Shown one piece after another: positions 5,885 to 13,782 of a stretch of 23,100 nt of DNA. Under the pieces are notes generated by a model. It was given only the letters and a program-made list of their open reading frames with translations. It searched no databases and was not told the DNA's origin. The stretch is from CAYPQL01 sp964412905 (lineage in GTDB: Bacteria > Patescibacteriota > Minisyncoccia > JAHIHE01 > JAGLIN01): NCBI GenBank assembly GCA_964412905.1, contig CAYPQL010000021.1:1-23100 (forward strand), written 5' to 3'. A program made the translations under genes and the position numbers. The stretch's first letter is position 1. Each line of letters begins with the position of its first letter.

Positions 5885-7531
5885 ATGGCTTTAGACAATA
5901 GAGAAAAATTGCCAGAGTTCATCAAAAAAAGCTCCAGGCCTCTGATTGTGATCCCGACAAATTCAAGCGGGGATGCGATTAGCGGCGCCCTGGCGCTTTT
6001 TTGGGCGTTTAAAAAAAATAAAAAAAATCCCCGCCTTTCCTGCTCAGAAAAAATTCCGCCAAAATTTTCCTTCTTGGCGGGATGCGACTTGATAGGGCAA
6101 AATGTCTCCGATAACTTTACTTATGAGATTTCCCTTGAAACTGGAAATCAAGAAATAGAAAAAGCGCGGTTTATCCAATCCGAGAATAATGTAAAATTTT
6201 ACTTTGAGAGCAAAAATTGCGATATAAAAAAAGACTCCCTGAAATTTGAACCGCCGTCTTTTGAATACGATTCCATTTTTTCCATCGGCAGTCCGAATCT
6301 GAAATCGCTCGGACGGATATATTCGGACAGCCCAAACATCTTTTCCAATTTGCCGATTGCCAATATTGACAACCACGGCTCCAATGAAAATTTTGGAAAT
6401 ATAAATTTAGTAAATTCAAGCTGCGCCTCCGTTTCTGAAATCATAGCCAGAATAATAGAAGAGTCGCCTGATATGGAAATTGATAATGAAATTGCCACAT
6501 TATTATTAACGGGAATCATTGAAAAAACCGAGAATTTTCAAGCGTCCTTTATTGACAGCGAGCTGTTTTATTTAACCGCTTATCTTCTTGGTTTGGGAGC
6601 GGAAAGAAATAAAATAATAAAATATTTATATCAAACAAGTTCGCTTTCCGAACAAAATTCAGCCGCCGGAAAAATACGGGACTTGTTCGCTTCACGGATA
6701 AAAAGTTTTTCCGGCGTCAAAGATATTAAAGATCTTGACAGATTAACGCCGAAACAAGTTTTGATTATATTTTTGATCGCGGCCGCGTCGGGAGCGATTT
6801 TGCTCAACGCCCCAAAAATAAATCGGGATCTCGCAAAAAGCGCTTTGTCTTTTCAGAATTATAATCCGCCTTTGATTAATTCTATCTTGAATATGGACTC
6901 CAATCAAAGCGGGGATAAATTGGAGATACAAGCTCCGCGGGAAGATAACAATATTATTTTAAACGATCAAAAACTGGAGGCGGATCTTCCCGCGATATCT
7001 TCCGGCGGCGATAATACGATTCAAGTTTCTCCTGCAAGTCCGCAACGGGAAGTGAAAGAAGAGGTAAATAAAGAATTAAAAATAAGCCTTCCCAAAAAAC
7101 TGGAAATTCCGAAATTAAAAGTTTCAGCTAATATTGAAAATGTGGGGCTGGCCGCGGATAATAATATGGATATTCCGAAAAGCGATTGGAGCGTCGGATG
7201 GTTCTCGCCGGGACCCAAACCGGGAGAAATCGGCAGTGCAGTTATTGCGGGGCACTTGGACAGCCAGACCGGAAAACCGGCCGTCTTTTGGAATCTTCGC
7301 CAGTTGCAAGCCGGGGATTATATTTTTATTATTGACAATGACGGAAACAAAAAACGATTCAGGGTTATCGGATCGGAACAATACAACGCCGAAAACGCCC
7401 CTATGGAAAAAATTTTCGGCGCGCAAGATGGCGCTTATCTTAATCTGATAACCTGCAACGGAGCATGGAACCGCCAAGAACGGAATTACGACAAAAGGCT
7501 CGTTGTGTTCACAAAATATGATCCGGAATAA
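5885..7531 (+). CDS. Membrane fusion protein: degenerate DHH/NrnA-like domain + transmembrane segment + class F-type sortase
   Basis: The C-terminal domain (about 406-546 of 548 aa) is a sortase, a transpeptidase that links proteins with LPxTG-like signals to the envelope. GWFSPGPKPGEIGSAVIAGH (ending at His457), LITC (Cys524) and DKRLVV (Arg538) match class F style and the His-Cys-Arg triad. A linker (about 310-405) and one membrane segment (about 291-309) precede it. The N-terminal part (about 15-275) resembles DHH phosphoesterases of the NrnA/RecJ type: SSGDAISGALALFWAFKK, IDNHGSNENFG (162-172) and LLTGIIEKTENF. Key residues are changed: DHH reads DNH, the usual HxxPDGDA is degraded to TNSSGDA (Asp30 kept), and the late Asp in GIIxDTG is Lys/Glu. 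The start is taken at ATG 5885, 10 nt after the DUF11 stop; a TTG at 5840 would add 15 residues and overlap that gene. Neither has an SD. Confidence 0.85.
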   Translation: MALDNREKLPEFIKKSSRPLIVIPTNSSGDAISGALALFWAFKKNKKNPRLSCSEKIPPKFSFLAGCDLIGQNVSDNFTYEISLETGNQEIEKARFIQSENNVKFYFESKNCDIKKDSLKFEPPSFEYDSIFSIGSPNLKSLGRIYSDSPNIFSNLPIANIDNHGSNENFGNINLVNSSCASVSEIIARIIEESPDMEIDNEIATLLLTGIIEKTENFQASFIDSELFYLTAYLLGLGAERNKIIKYLYQTSSLSEQNSAAGKIRDLFASRIKSFSGVKDIKDLDRLTPKQVLIIFLIAAASGAILLNAPKINRDLAKSALSFQNYNPPLINSILNMDSNQSGDKLEIQAPREDNNIILNDQKLEADLPAISSGGDNTIQVSPASPQREVKEEVNKELKISLPKKLEIPKLKVSANIENVGLAADNNMDIPKSDWSVGWFSPGPKPGEIGSAVIAGHLDSQTGKPAVFWNLRQLQAGDYIFIIDNDGNKKRFRVIGSEQYNAENAPMEKIFGAQDGAYLNLITCNGAWNRQERNYDKRLVVFTKYDPE

Positions 7532-7564
7532 ATAACATTAAAAAATAAAATAAATTCCATAAAC

Positions 7565-7597
7565 AAAAAGCCGCTATAAATTTTAGCGGCTTTTTTA
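7565..7597. terminator. Bidirectional rho-independent terminator between convergent sortase and protease genes
   Basis: AAAAAGCCGCTA (7565-7576) pairs perfectly with TAGCGGCTTTTT (7584-7595) around a 7-nt loop. T-runs follow the stem on both strands. It ends the plus-strand cassette (stop 7531) and the minus-strand protease gene (corrected stop 7639). Confidence 0.93.
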
Positions 7598-7638
7598 TTT
7601 TCCCGCGTCGGACTAATTTATCAAGAGAGAAAACAGCG

Positions 7639-10586
7639 TTATTCAACTTTCTCCAACTCCACATCATCAATATAATAAACATCCCCTGCCTGGGCGTANN
7701 NNNNNNNNNNNNNNNNNNNNNNNNNNNNNNNNNNNNNNNNNNNNNNNNNNNNNNNNNNNNNNNNNNNNNNNNNNNNNNNNNNNNNNNNNNNNNNNNNNCA
7801 ACTTTCTCCAACTCCACATCATCAATATAATAAACATCCCCTGCCTGGGCGTAACCCATAAAAGCGAACATTAACCTAGCGTCAGAAATATTGCCGGTAA
7901 AACCACTGGAAGTAAATTCTATAGTAAAAGTCTGCCAGCCAGTACCAAGATTTGTGGTATAAGTAAGACCATAATTAGTGTAGGGAGAACCATGTTTAAA
8001 TAGATTTATGCTCATATCACGCCCTGTTGAAGAATAGGCGGCAAAGCTTAAACGATATTTGGTGGCTGATTCCAGAGCAATGCCAGTTTGATAAAGTTGC
8101 ATATTAGTGCCTTTGGTAACCAGATTGACTTTGGCTGATTTGGTTCCAGCATAAGCTGGGGTACCGGCGGTAAATGAGCCGATTCCATTGGTATAAAAAT
8201 TCCAAGAAGCAATGCCAGACTCGAAACCGGGATTTGTAATTAAATTTATTGGAGTAGGTGTAGGAGTAGGTGTAGACAAAGTGCTATATATTGATAAATC
8301 ATCAATGTACCATCCCGGATAATTATTTACTGATGAATCCGTTCCGAAGCGAAAACGAATTTTTACAGTAGAAATTCCATCATAAGCAGAAAGATCAAAG
8401 TTTGCTTCTTTCCAACCAATACCGGAAGTCCCACTATAAGCAGAAACTGGACCAAGAGGATTTCCACGATAAAGCGCATCTTCCGGATATCCGCCAATCG
8501 GGGAAATTGTTGCCCACGAAACGCCATTATCGGTCGATATTTCTACAATACCGCCATCAAAACCACCACTAATGTAACTTTCCATGTTATAATAGTGTCT
8601 AAAACTCATTTCACTTCCGATGATTCCGGACAAATTGAAGGATGGAGATTCAAGCCATGCGTTCATATTATCAGTGCCATAATTACCGCCTAAATTAGTT
8701 GCCCAAACATTAACACCTGAATAAGCTGTGCCGGGTCCGGATGTTGGATTGCCAAGCGCCCAATTATCGCCAGCGCCTCCATGAGTCCAACCATTTACTC
8801 CGTTTTCCATAGTATCTTGAAAGACAATTGCAGGGGTTATCGTTTTGCCGGAAACGACATTTGATAAGGCAGAAATATTTCCTACATTATCGACTGATTT
8901 TATGGAAAAATAATAAACTGTATTGAAAGATAATTCAAGCACTGTGAATATTTCCGCGGAGCCGGAAATACGCGGTATCGGTTCGCCAATCACTTGTTTA
9001 ACGCTATTCCAATTTAAATCTGTAATCGGGGAAGTAGAATAGCGAATATCATAAGCGCTGGCTTTTCCAATCGAGCCATCATCGCCTTTGGCGGTCCAAG
9101 AAAGCGTGACTGTGGCATAGTTTGTATTTAACACCTTAAGATCTGAAATCGGAGAAGGAGCAATATTGTCCGTTTCAAGAGAATTTAACGCGTTTAGCCG
9201 TCCGCCAGTAAAAATTTTTCCACTTAAAGAATCAACTGGACTCACATTGCTTAAAATACGCACTTTTATGCCGACCGCATCAAGCGTCGAAAATTGAGCT
9301 TTAATTAAACCGGCTACGCCGGCAACATGAGGTGAGGCCATTGATGTTCCATTTTTATAACCATAAGTATTGTTTGGGGTGGTAGAATAAATACTAACTC
9401 CGGGCGCAGCAAGATCAACTGAAGTTACACCATAAGTTGAAAAAGAAGCAAGGGTATCTTTGTTGTCTGTAGCCGCTACGGAAATTATATTAGGGAGGTT
9501 ATAATTAGCAGGATAATGCGGCGAAATATCAGAATCAGATTCATAATTTCCAGCTGCCGCGACAAAAAGATTTCCATTAATATTAGCCATAGCAATTACA
9601 TCGTAAAGCGCTTGTGAATATCCGCTGCCACCCCAACTATTATTAGTAATTTTAAAACCCATTAAGTTTGCATAGTTTATTGCATTAATTGCGCTGAAAG
9701 TACTGCCTGAACCGGATGCATTAAGAAATTTAAGCGCTGCAATTTTTACCGACCAATTTACACCGGTAACACCTATCCTGTTATTTCCAACAGCGCCAAT
9801 TGTCCCCGACACATGCGTGCCATGCCCATTGTCATCAAAAGGGTCGTTGGTATTATTAACAAAATTCCAGCCGTGAATATCGTCAATATAGCCATTGTTA
9901 TCATCGTCAATTCCATTGCCGGCAATTTCGCCGGGATTTGTCCAGACATTTGCCGCGAGATCTTGGTGATTATAATCAATGCCGGTGTCAATTACGCCGA
10001 TTACAACTTTTTCACTTCCCGTTTGAATGTCCCACGCCTCAGGCGCGTTAATATCCGCATTGAAAGCGCCGCCGGTTTGACCGGTATTGTTTAACCCCCA
10101 AAGTTCAGGAAAACCCGGATCGTTTGGAATCGCATCAATATTAATAATATAATTCGGTTCGACATATTCCACGCGCGGGTCTTGTTTAAGGGCATTGATT
10201 GTTTTCTCTATGTCTTGCGGATTTTTTTCTTCCATCAAATATATTCTGTCCACGCCGATTTTTTTTGCGTTTATTTTATTGTTATCCGCATCTTGCGTTG
10301 AGTTTTGTTTTAGACCTTGCTTTAAAATTTTATCCGCCGATTTTAAATTATGCTTGGCAAGAAACACATTATCCGGCACTTGATTTTCCTTGAATTTTAC
10401 AATCAATTCGCCTGGAACATAATCAGCCGGTTTTTCTTTTGCCGGTTTTTGAGATGCCGAATTATCGGATTTTACTTGAGCTAATGCCGGTAAAGTTAAT
10501 ACCGGCGAAAAAGACGACGCTAAAAGTATCAGCGATAACGCTATCGCTGATACGCGGCGAGATCTTTTTAAAAGTTTTACGATCAT
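7639..10586 (-). CDS. Secreted subtilisin-like S8 serine protease with FnIII, MAM/jelly-roll-like and C-terminal CBM-like modules
   Basis: A signal peptide (1-36, ending LPALA/Q) is followed by a propeptide-like region (about 55-150) containing PGELIVKF and DPRVEYVEPNY. The S8 catalytic domain (about 160-470) has Asp200 in VIDTGID, His255 in GHGTHVSGT, oxyanion Asn347 in AAAGN and Ser415 in GTSMASPHVAG, so it should be active. An FnIII-like domain (about 476-583), a beta-sandwich domain (about 588-768) and a TPTPTPTP linker lead to a NPGFESG...-type carbohydrate-binding-like module. The apparent open frame reads on through the 100-N gap, but the 55 bp on both sides are the same sequence. In the correct frame the left copy reads YAQAGDVYYIDDVELEKVE then TAA at 7641-7639. 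Merging gives 930 aa, ending as its upstream neighbour does. The neighbour's stop is 28 nt upstream, so they are probably cotranscribed. Confidence 0.92.
7644..7698. repeat. Left copy of the 55-bp overlap at the second assembly gap
   Basis: Identical over 55 bp to 7799-7853 on the other side of the N run. Most simply, this is one genomic sequence written twice because two overlapping contig ends were not merged. Confidence 0.9.
7699..7798. other. Assembly gap, exactly 100 N, probably not real missing DNA
   Basis: The bases before and after it are identical over 55 bp (7644-7698 and 7799-7853). Removing the N run and one copy (155 bp) restores a clean C terminus and stop for the protease gene and an integral number of codons (931 including the stop). 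Confidence 0.85.
7799..7853. repeat. Right copy of the 55-bp overlap at the second assembly gap
   Basis: Identical to 7644-7698. It encodes YAQAGDVYYIDDVELEKV of the protease C terminus and continues in frame into the rest of the gene on its right. Confidence 0.9.
10526..10553. repeat. Perfect 12-bp inverted repeat inside the protease signal-peptide codons
   Basis: GTATCAGCGATA (10526-10537) and TATCGCTGATAC (10542-10553) are exact reverse complements with a 4-nt loop. It covers codons 12-20, so the mRNA would fold a stable hairpin about 35-60 nt after the start codon. Confidence 0.85.
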
Positions 10587-10614
10587 GTGTTTAAAATTAA
10601 AAATAAAGATAGCG

Positions 10615-12090
10615 TCACTCTACTTTCTCCAATACCACATCGTCTATATAATAAACATCCCCTGCTTGGGCATAACCCATAAAACTAAACATCAATCTGG
10701 CGTCGCTTATATTGCCCGTGAAGCCCTTTGAGGTAAATTCGGCGGTAAAGGTCTGCCAGCTTGTCCCGAGATTTGTAGTGTATGAAAGGCCGTAGTTGGT
10801 GTATGGAGAGCCGTGTTTGAAAATGTTTACTCCCATATCATGGCCGGTGGAAGAATAAGCGGCAAAGCTTAATTTGTATTTGGTGTTTGGCTCAAGAGAT
10901 ATGCCTGTTTGGTAAAGCTGCATATTGGAGGCGCTGGTAACAAGATTGACTTTAGCAGTTTTGGTTCCGATGTAAGCTGGAGCGCCGGCGGTAAAAGAAC
11001 CGACAGCGTTCGTGTAGAAATTCCAGGAAGCGGTTCCGGATTCAAAGCCGGGATTGGCGATAAAATTGATTGGCGCGGGCGCCGGAGTTTTTTCTATAAC
11101 AGTTAATGTCGCTGAATCGCTCGTTGCGCTGCCAACAAAGTTTGTTACGATGACGCGGAAAGTTGAATTATTGTCCGACAATGTTGTTGCCGGCGTTGTA
11201 TATGACTGGCTAATCGCGTCAGGAATATTTATATTATTCTTCTGCCATTGGTAAATTAACGGATCAGAGCCGGTGGCTGTTACATTGAATGTTGCGGTCT
11301 GACCTTCAACAATTTCTTGGCTTGTAGGTTGTGCGGCAATAAATGGCAAGTTGAATATTGGACCGTCTTCAGGAACAATGGGAGATAAAGTATTGAAAAA
11401 ATAATCAATTAAACCGGTAAACGCCGGCGAACTGCTCTCCGGGGTTGCGTAATTTCCCGCATAAGGTCCGACAGAAGCCACTATCAATGGATGATTGAAG
11501 TTTGCGGCTGATGTCCAGTTTGCGCCGTCGTAAGAATAATATTGCGTCCATTGATCCCCCGTTCTGTTGACGCGCAAATATAGCGAGTTGCCAGATGGAA
11601 TTGCGGAGTCGTATCGCACGGTTGGAACGCCATCTTTAAAGCTTACCGCAAGCGCTCTTGTTGTTGCGGCATCCCTGTAAATCTCAAGCCGGAGATAATT
11701 GTTATTGTCTTGCTCGACAATTATTCCCTGCATCTGATATTGAGAAGTGAGCTGGGATTGGAATTTCGCGTCTATTTCAAAATCAGTATTATTGGCGGAC
11801 TGCATTACGCGGGGCGCGTAATTTCCTCCTGTCCGTATATCGTGAGATATGCCCGCGGGTATCGCGATGCTCAACATCGCATCCGGAGCGCCTGCCATTG
11901 CGAATGCCGCGTCATTCCTCGGATTGACAATCGTCCAAAGCGATGTATCCAGAGCCGAAGCATTAAAATCATCGGATATTATATTAAAATCGGCATTCGC
12001 TTTTACATTTAACCCTCCTCCCAAAACCGCTCCGACTGCGATAAAAACTCCCAGAACACAAACAAGCGCTTTTCTAAAATTTTTCATCAT
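10615..12090 (-). CDS. Secreted multidomain binding protein: concanavalin-like lectin/glucanase fold + Ig-like + CBM-like module
   Basis: A signal peptide (about 1-33, VKANA/DF) is followed by a concanavalin A-like (DUF1349/laminin-G-like) domain (about 34-245) with DDFNASALDTSLW, an extended beta pattern and YYSYDGANWTSAANF. A short proline-rich link leads to an Ig-like domain (about 252-335; QPTSQEIVEGQTATF, YQWQKNN), then a PAPAP linker and a C-terminal module (about 342-491) starting NPGFESGTASWNFYTN. That last module is nearly the same as the end of the protease encoded next. No catalytic residues were recognised, so a glycan-binding role is more likely than hydrolysis. There is no sorting signal or C-terminal membrane segment. 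A good promoter lies 47-76 nt upstream; there is no strong SD. The protease start is 28 nt downstream of its stop. Confidence 0.8.
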   Translation of the reverse strand: MMKNFRKALVCVLGVFIAVGAVLGGGLNVKANADFNIISDDFNASALDTSLWTIVNPRNDAAFAMAGAPDAMLSIAIPAGISHDIRTGGNYAPRVMQSANNTDFEIDAKFQSQLTSQYQMQGIIVEQDNNNYLRLEIYRDAATTRALAVSFKDGVPTVRYDSAIPSGNSLYLRVNRTGDQWTQYYSYDGANWTSAANFNHPLIVASVGPYAGNYATPESSSPAFTGLIDYFFNTLSPIVPEDGPIFNLPFIAAQPTSQEIVEGQTATFNVTATGSDPLIYQWQKNNINIPDAISQSYTTPATTLSDNNSTFRVIVTNFVGSATSDSATLTVIEKTPAPAPINFIANPGFESGTASWNFYTNAVGSFTAGAPAYIGTKTAKVNLVTSASNMQLYQTGISLEPNTKYKLSFAAYSSTGHDMGVNIFKHGSPYTNYGLSYTTNLGTSWQTFTAEFTSKGFTGNISDARLMFSFMGYAQAGDVYYIDDVVLEKVE

Positions 12091-12136
12091 ATTTTTTATT
12101 ATTTATTATTTTAAAAATGATTAAACTTGGTTTTTA

Positions 12137-12166
12137 ATTATTACACCTTTTTTATTATCCTGTCAA
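12137..12166 (-). promoter_or_regulatory. Promoter of the lectin-like/protease operon
   Basis: On the minus strand TTGACA (12166-12161), an 18-nt spacer and AATAAT (12142-12137, five of six). The leader to the start at 12090 would be about 40 nt. Confidence 0.65.
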
Positions 12167-12230
12167 GATGCTAACCCGCACCTATTCACCTTTTTTCGAC
12201 AAATTAATTCATGGGATATAATAATGATGC

Positions 12231-12259
12231 CCGTCCCTCTCCCGCCGGGAGAGGGACGG
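12231..12259. repeat. GC-rich perfect hairpin, 13-bp stem with GCC loop
   Basis: CCGTCCCTCTCCC (12231-12243) and GGGAGAGGGACGG (12247-12259) are exact reverse complements. It stands out in AT-rich spacer between the 65-aa gene's terminator and the lectin-gene promoter. No T-run follows on either strand. The rest of 12167-12306 shows nothing recognisable. Confidence 0.85.
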
Positions 12260-12306
12260 TCGAGGGGTTTGACGCGCATAATAATATATTTCTGAATCCA
12301 AATTTT

Positions 12307-12349
12307 AAAAAAAACAAGGGGCTAAAGACCGCGCGTCGGCAAACCCCTT
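12307..12349 (-). terminator. Rho-independent terminator overlapping the end of the 65-aa gene
   Basis: On the minus strand AAGGGG (12349-12344) pairs with CCCCTT (12321-12316), enclosing GCCG/CGGT-type inner pairing, and is followed by G and eight T. The stem contains the last codons and TAG stop (12324-12322) of the small gene. Confidence 0.65.
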
Positions 12350-12519
12350 TTTAATTCTTTTTTTTTATTATCATTATTTTCTTTTCCTTCTTCTCTATTT
12401 GAACAATAAGCCAATATTGTATGTTCAGCCATAGCTACCTTGTCTCTTTCTTTTGATATTTTTTCTTTTTCTTCTCTCCCCGTTAATACTCTTTTTTCTT
12501 CTTTATTATTATTGTCCAT
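12322..12519 (-). CDS. Small highly charged hypothetical protein (65 aa)
   Basis: Not recognised. The 65-aa product is very hydrophilic, rich in Lys, Glu and Asn (MDNNNKEEKR... to ...LPTRGL), with a short less charged stretch VAMAEHTILAYC in the middle and a single cysteine. It has no signal peptide or membrane segment. Two signals argue it is expressed: a perfect AAGGAGG SD (12533-12527) 7 nt before the ATG, one of the best in this window, and a good promoter (12548-12575). Its last dozen codons form the stem of a terminator. It may be a small cytoplasmic protein or a leader peptide of an attenuator, although no gene directly downstream depends on it: the next gene has its own promoter. Confidence 0.65.
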   Translation of the reverse strand: MDNNNKEEKRVLTGREEKEKISKERDKVAMAEHTILAYCSNREEGKENNDNKKKELKRGLPTRGL

Positions 12520-12526
12520 TTTAAAT

Positions 12527-12533
12527 CCTCCTT
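12527..12533 (-). promoter_or_regulatory. Strong Shine-Dalgarno AAGGAGG of the 65-aa gene
   Basis: Minus-strand AAGGAGG, 7 nt before the ATG at 12519. Most other genes here have no SD, so this one decides the start and marks the gene as real. Confidence 0.8.
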
Positions 12534-12547
12534 AATATCCTGTTTAT

Positions 12548-12575
12548 ATTTTACCTTATTTTAATAAGCCGTCAA
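12548..12575 (-). promoter_or_regulatory. Promoter of the 65-aa gene
   Basis: On the minus strand TTGACG (12575-12570), a 16-nt spacer and TAAAAT (12553-12548), each five of six. The leader is about 20 nt and contains the SD. The remaining 12576-12707 shows no convincing terminator for the gene upstream. Confidence 0.65.
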
Positions 12576-12707
12576 GGAAAATCGCGCAAACGCCGTTGGC
12601 TCCAAATCTCCTGACCGAAGCCTTTTGTTAAATCGCATCAGTTTTATATTTTTGCGTGAAAATAATTAATCAATTTTTTATTTCCATTTTTTTCACTTCA
12701 ATAAAAA

Positions 12708-13499
12708 TTACTTAGAAAATAATCTGAACATCCAGCCGAATAAACTAAATCCTTCTTGAGAAACATCCAGTGAATTTTCAATTTCCAAATCAGCTTGTTC
12801 AAGGAGCTGAACTTGCTCGGCTAGAGTTTGCCGATCGCCTTCGTTGGCAAGCTGGTTTTTAACTTGATTTAACTGCTTAATCTGCTCCCGATTCTCTTCC
12901 AATGATTTTTTGGCGCTGTTTATTTCGCCGTAATTCGGACCAATAAAAAACTTAACAAGTCCGTTGCGGCTTTGGACTTTCTGCAGACTCGCTTCTAATT
13001 TTTCATGATTTTGAGTTTGGGTTTGAGCGATAGTTCTCACTTGCTGTCCGATTCCGCTTTCGCCGTTTCTATCCGCCACTTGCAGCATTTTTTGCGCCGC
13101 GCCGGCTACTTGACTTCTTCTTTGCTGGGCAGCGGTCAAGCCTGATTTATTTTGGATTTGTTTTCCTTCTCGCTCATTGTTTTGAATTTGACTTTCCTCT
13201 CCTTGATTTTTTACTTGATTCTGATTCTGAACTTGATCGCCTTCTCCGTTTTCATTTTGCGATTTTTGCCAAGCTTGATTTTCAACATTTAAATCGGCTT
13301 GATTTTCAGCGTTTTCGCTTTGAGTCTGTTCATTATTTTCCGTTTTAATTTGGCTGTCTTCGCCTTGATTAATAACTTTGATCTGTTGCTGAGCTTGATT
13401 TTCTGTCTCGCTATCGCTGTTTTGATTTGCGGCATAGACATTGCCGGCAACAGCAAGAGTTATCGCTAAAACACCAGCCGTTAAAATTCTGTTCTTCAT
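12708..13499 (-). CDS. Secreted Q/N/E-rich coiled-coil protein, conserved hypothetical
   Basis: The 263-aa protein has a clear signal peptide (1-23, GNVYA/ANQ). A low-complexity region (about 24-120) built from Gln, Asn, Glu and Asp follows, with loosely repeated phrases such as NQGEDSQIKTENN and NQGEESQIQNNE. The C-terminal half (about 121-263) looks helical and partly coiled coil, beginning SGLTAAQQRRSQVAGAAQKM, with FFIGPNYGEINSAKKSLEEN in the middle and a hydrophobic/aromatic end FSLFGWMFRLF that may associate with membrane. Proteins with this C-terminal half recur, as far as I recall, in Parcubacteria-type genomes without known function. A TATAAT (13531-13526) lies about 27 nt upstream without a clear -35. 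A periplasmic or surface role is inferred from the signal peptide only. Confidence 0.75.
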   Translation of the reverse strand: MKNRILTAGVLAITLAVAGNVYAANQNSDSETENQAQQQIKVINQGEDSQIKTENNEQTQSENAENQADLNVENQAWQKSQNENGEGDQVQNQNQVKNQGEESQIQNNEREGKQIQNKSGLTAAQQRRSQVAGAAQKMLQVADRNGESGIGQQVRTIAQTQTQNHEKLEASLQKVQSRNGLVKFFIGPNYGEINSAKKSLEENREQIKQLNQVKNQLANEGDRQTLAEQVQLLEQADLEIENSLDVSQEGFSLFGWMFRLFSK

Positions 13500-13782
13500 A
13501 TTTTTGTTTTTACAAATTAATAATTATTATACGAAAGAATAAACCCTTTTGGATTGATTTTTTTCTTTTTTATCTCTGCCAAAATTCAATTCATTAAAAT
13601 TTTTATTTGTATCGCCAGATTAGAAACACTGCCGGATTTCAGCATTTATAATAAGTTTCATAAATATGCCTTAAGGTTGCTATTATTATACCAAGCTTCA
13701 ACCACTCGCGCAAATTTTTGAATTTTCTACGATGTATGCCGATCAAGTTAAGTATGAATATCAATAATCGCAAATTCCTATC
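13500..13782. other. AT-rich non-coding spacer
   Basis: It holds a TATAAT (minus, 13531-13526) for the gene at 13499. No tRNA-like cloverleaf, T-run terminator or believable small ORF was found in the remainder, so how transcription of the glycosyltransferase genes ends is unclear. Confidence 0.5.

Noticed and set aside
7509..7798. C-terminal extension of the protease through the N run
   Set aside because: The frame after the N run is created by the placeholder length; the duplicated 55 bp contains the true end in the correct frame.
12196..12222. Plus-strand promoter TCGACA-N15-TATAAT
   Set aside because: Short spacer, weak -35, and no gene downstream on that strand.
13500..13782. tRNA or small RNA gene
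   Set aside because: No cloverleaf, no T-arm consensus and no terminator; only weak AT pairing.
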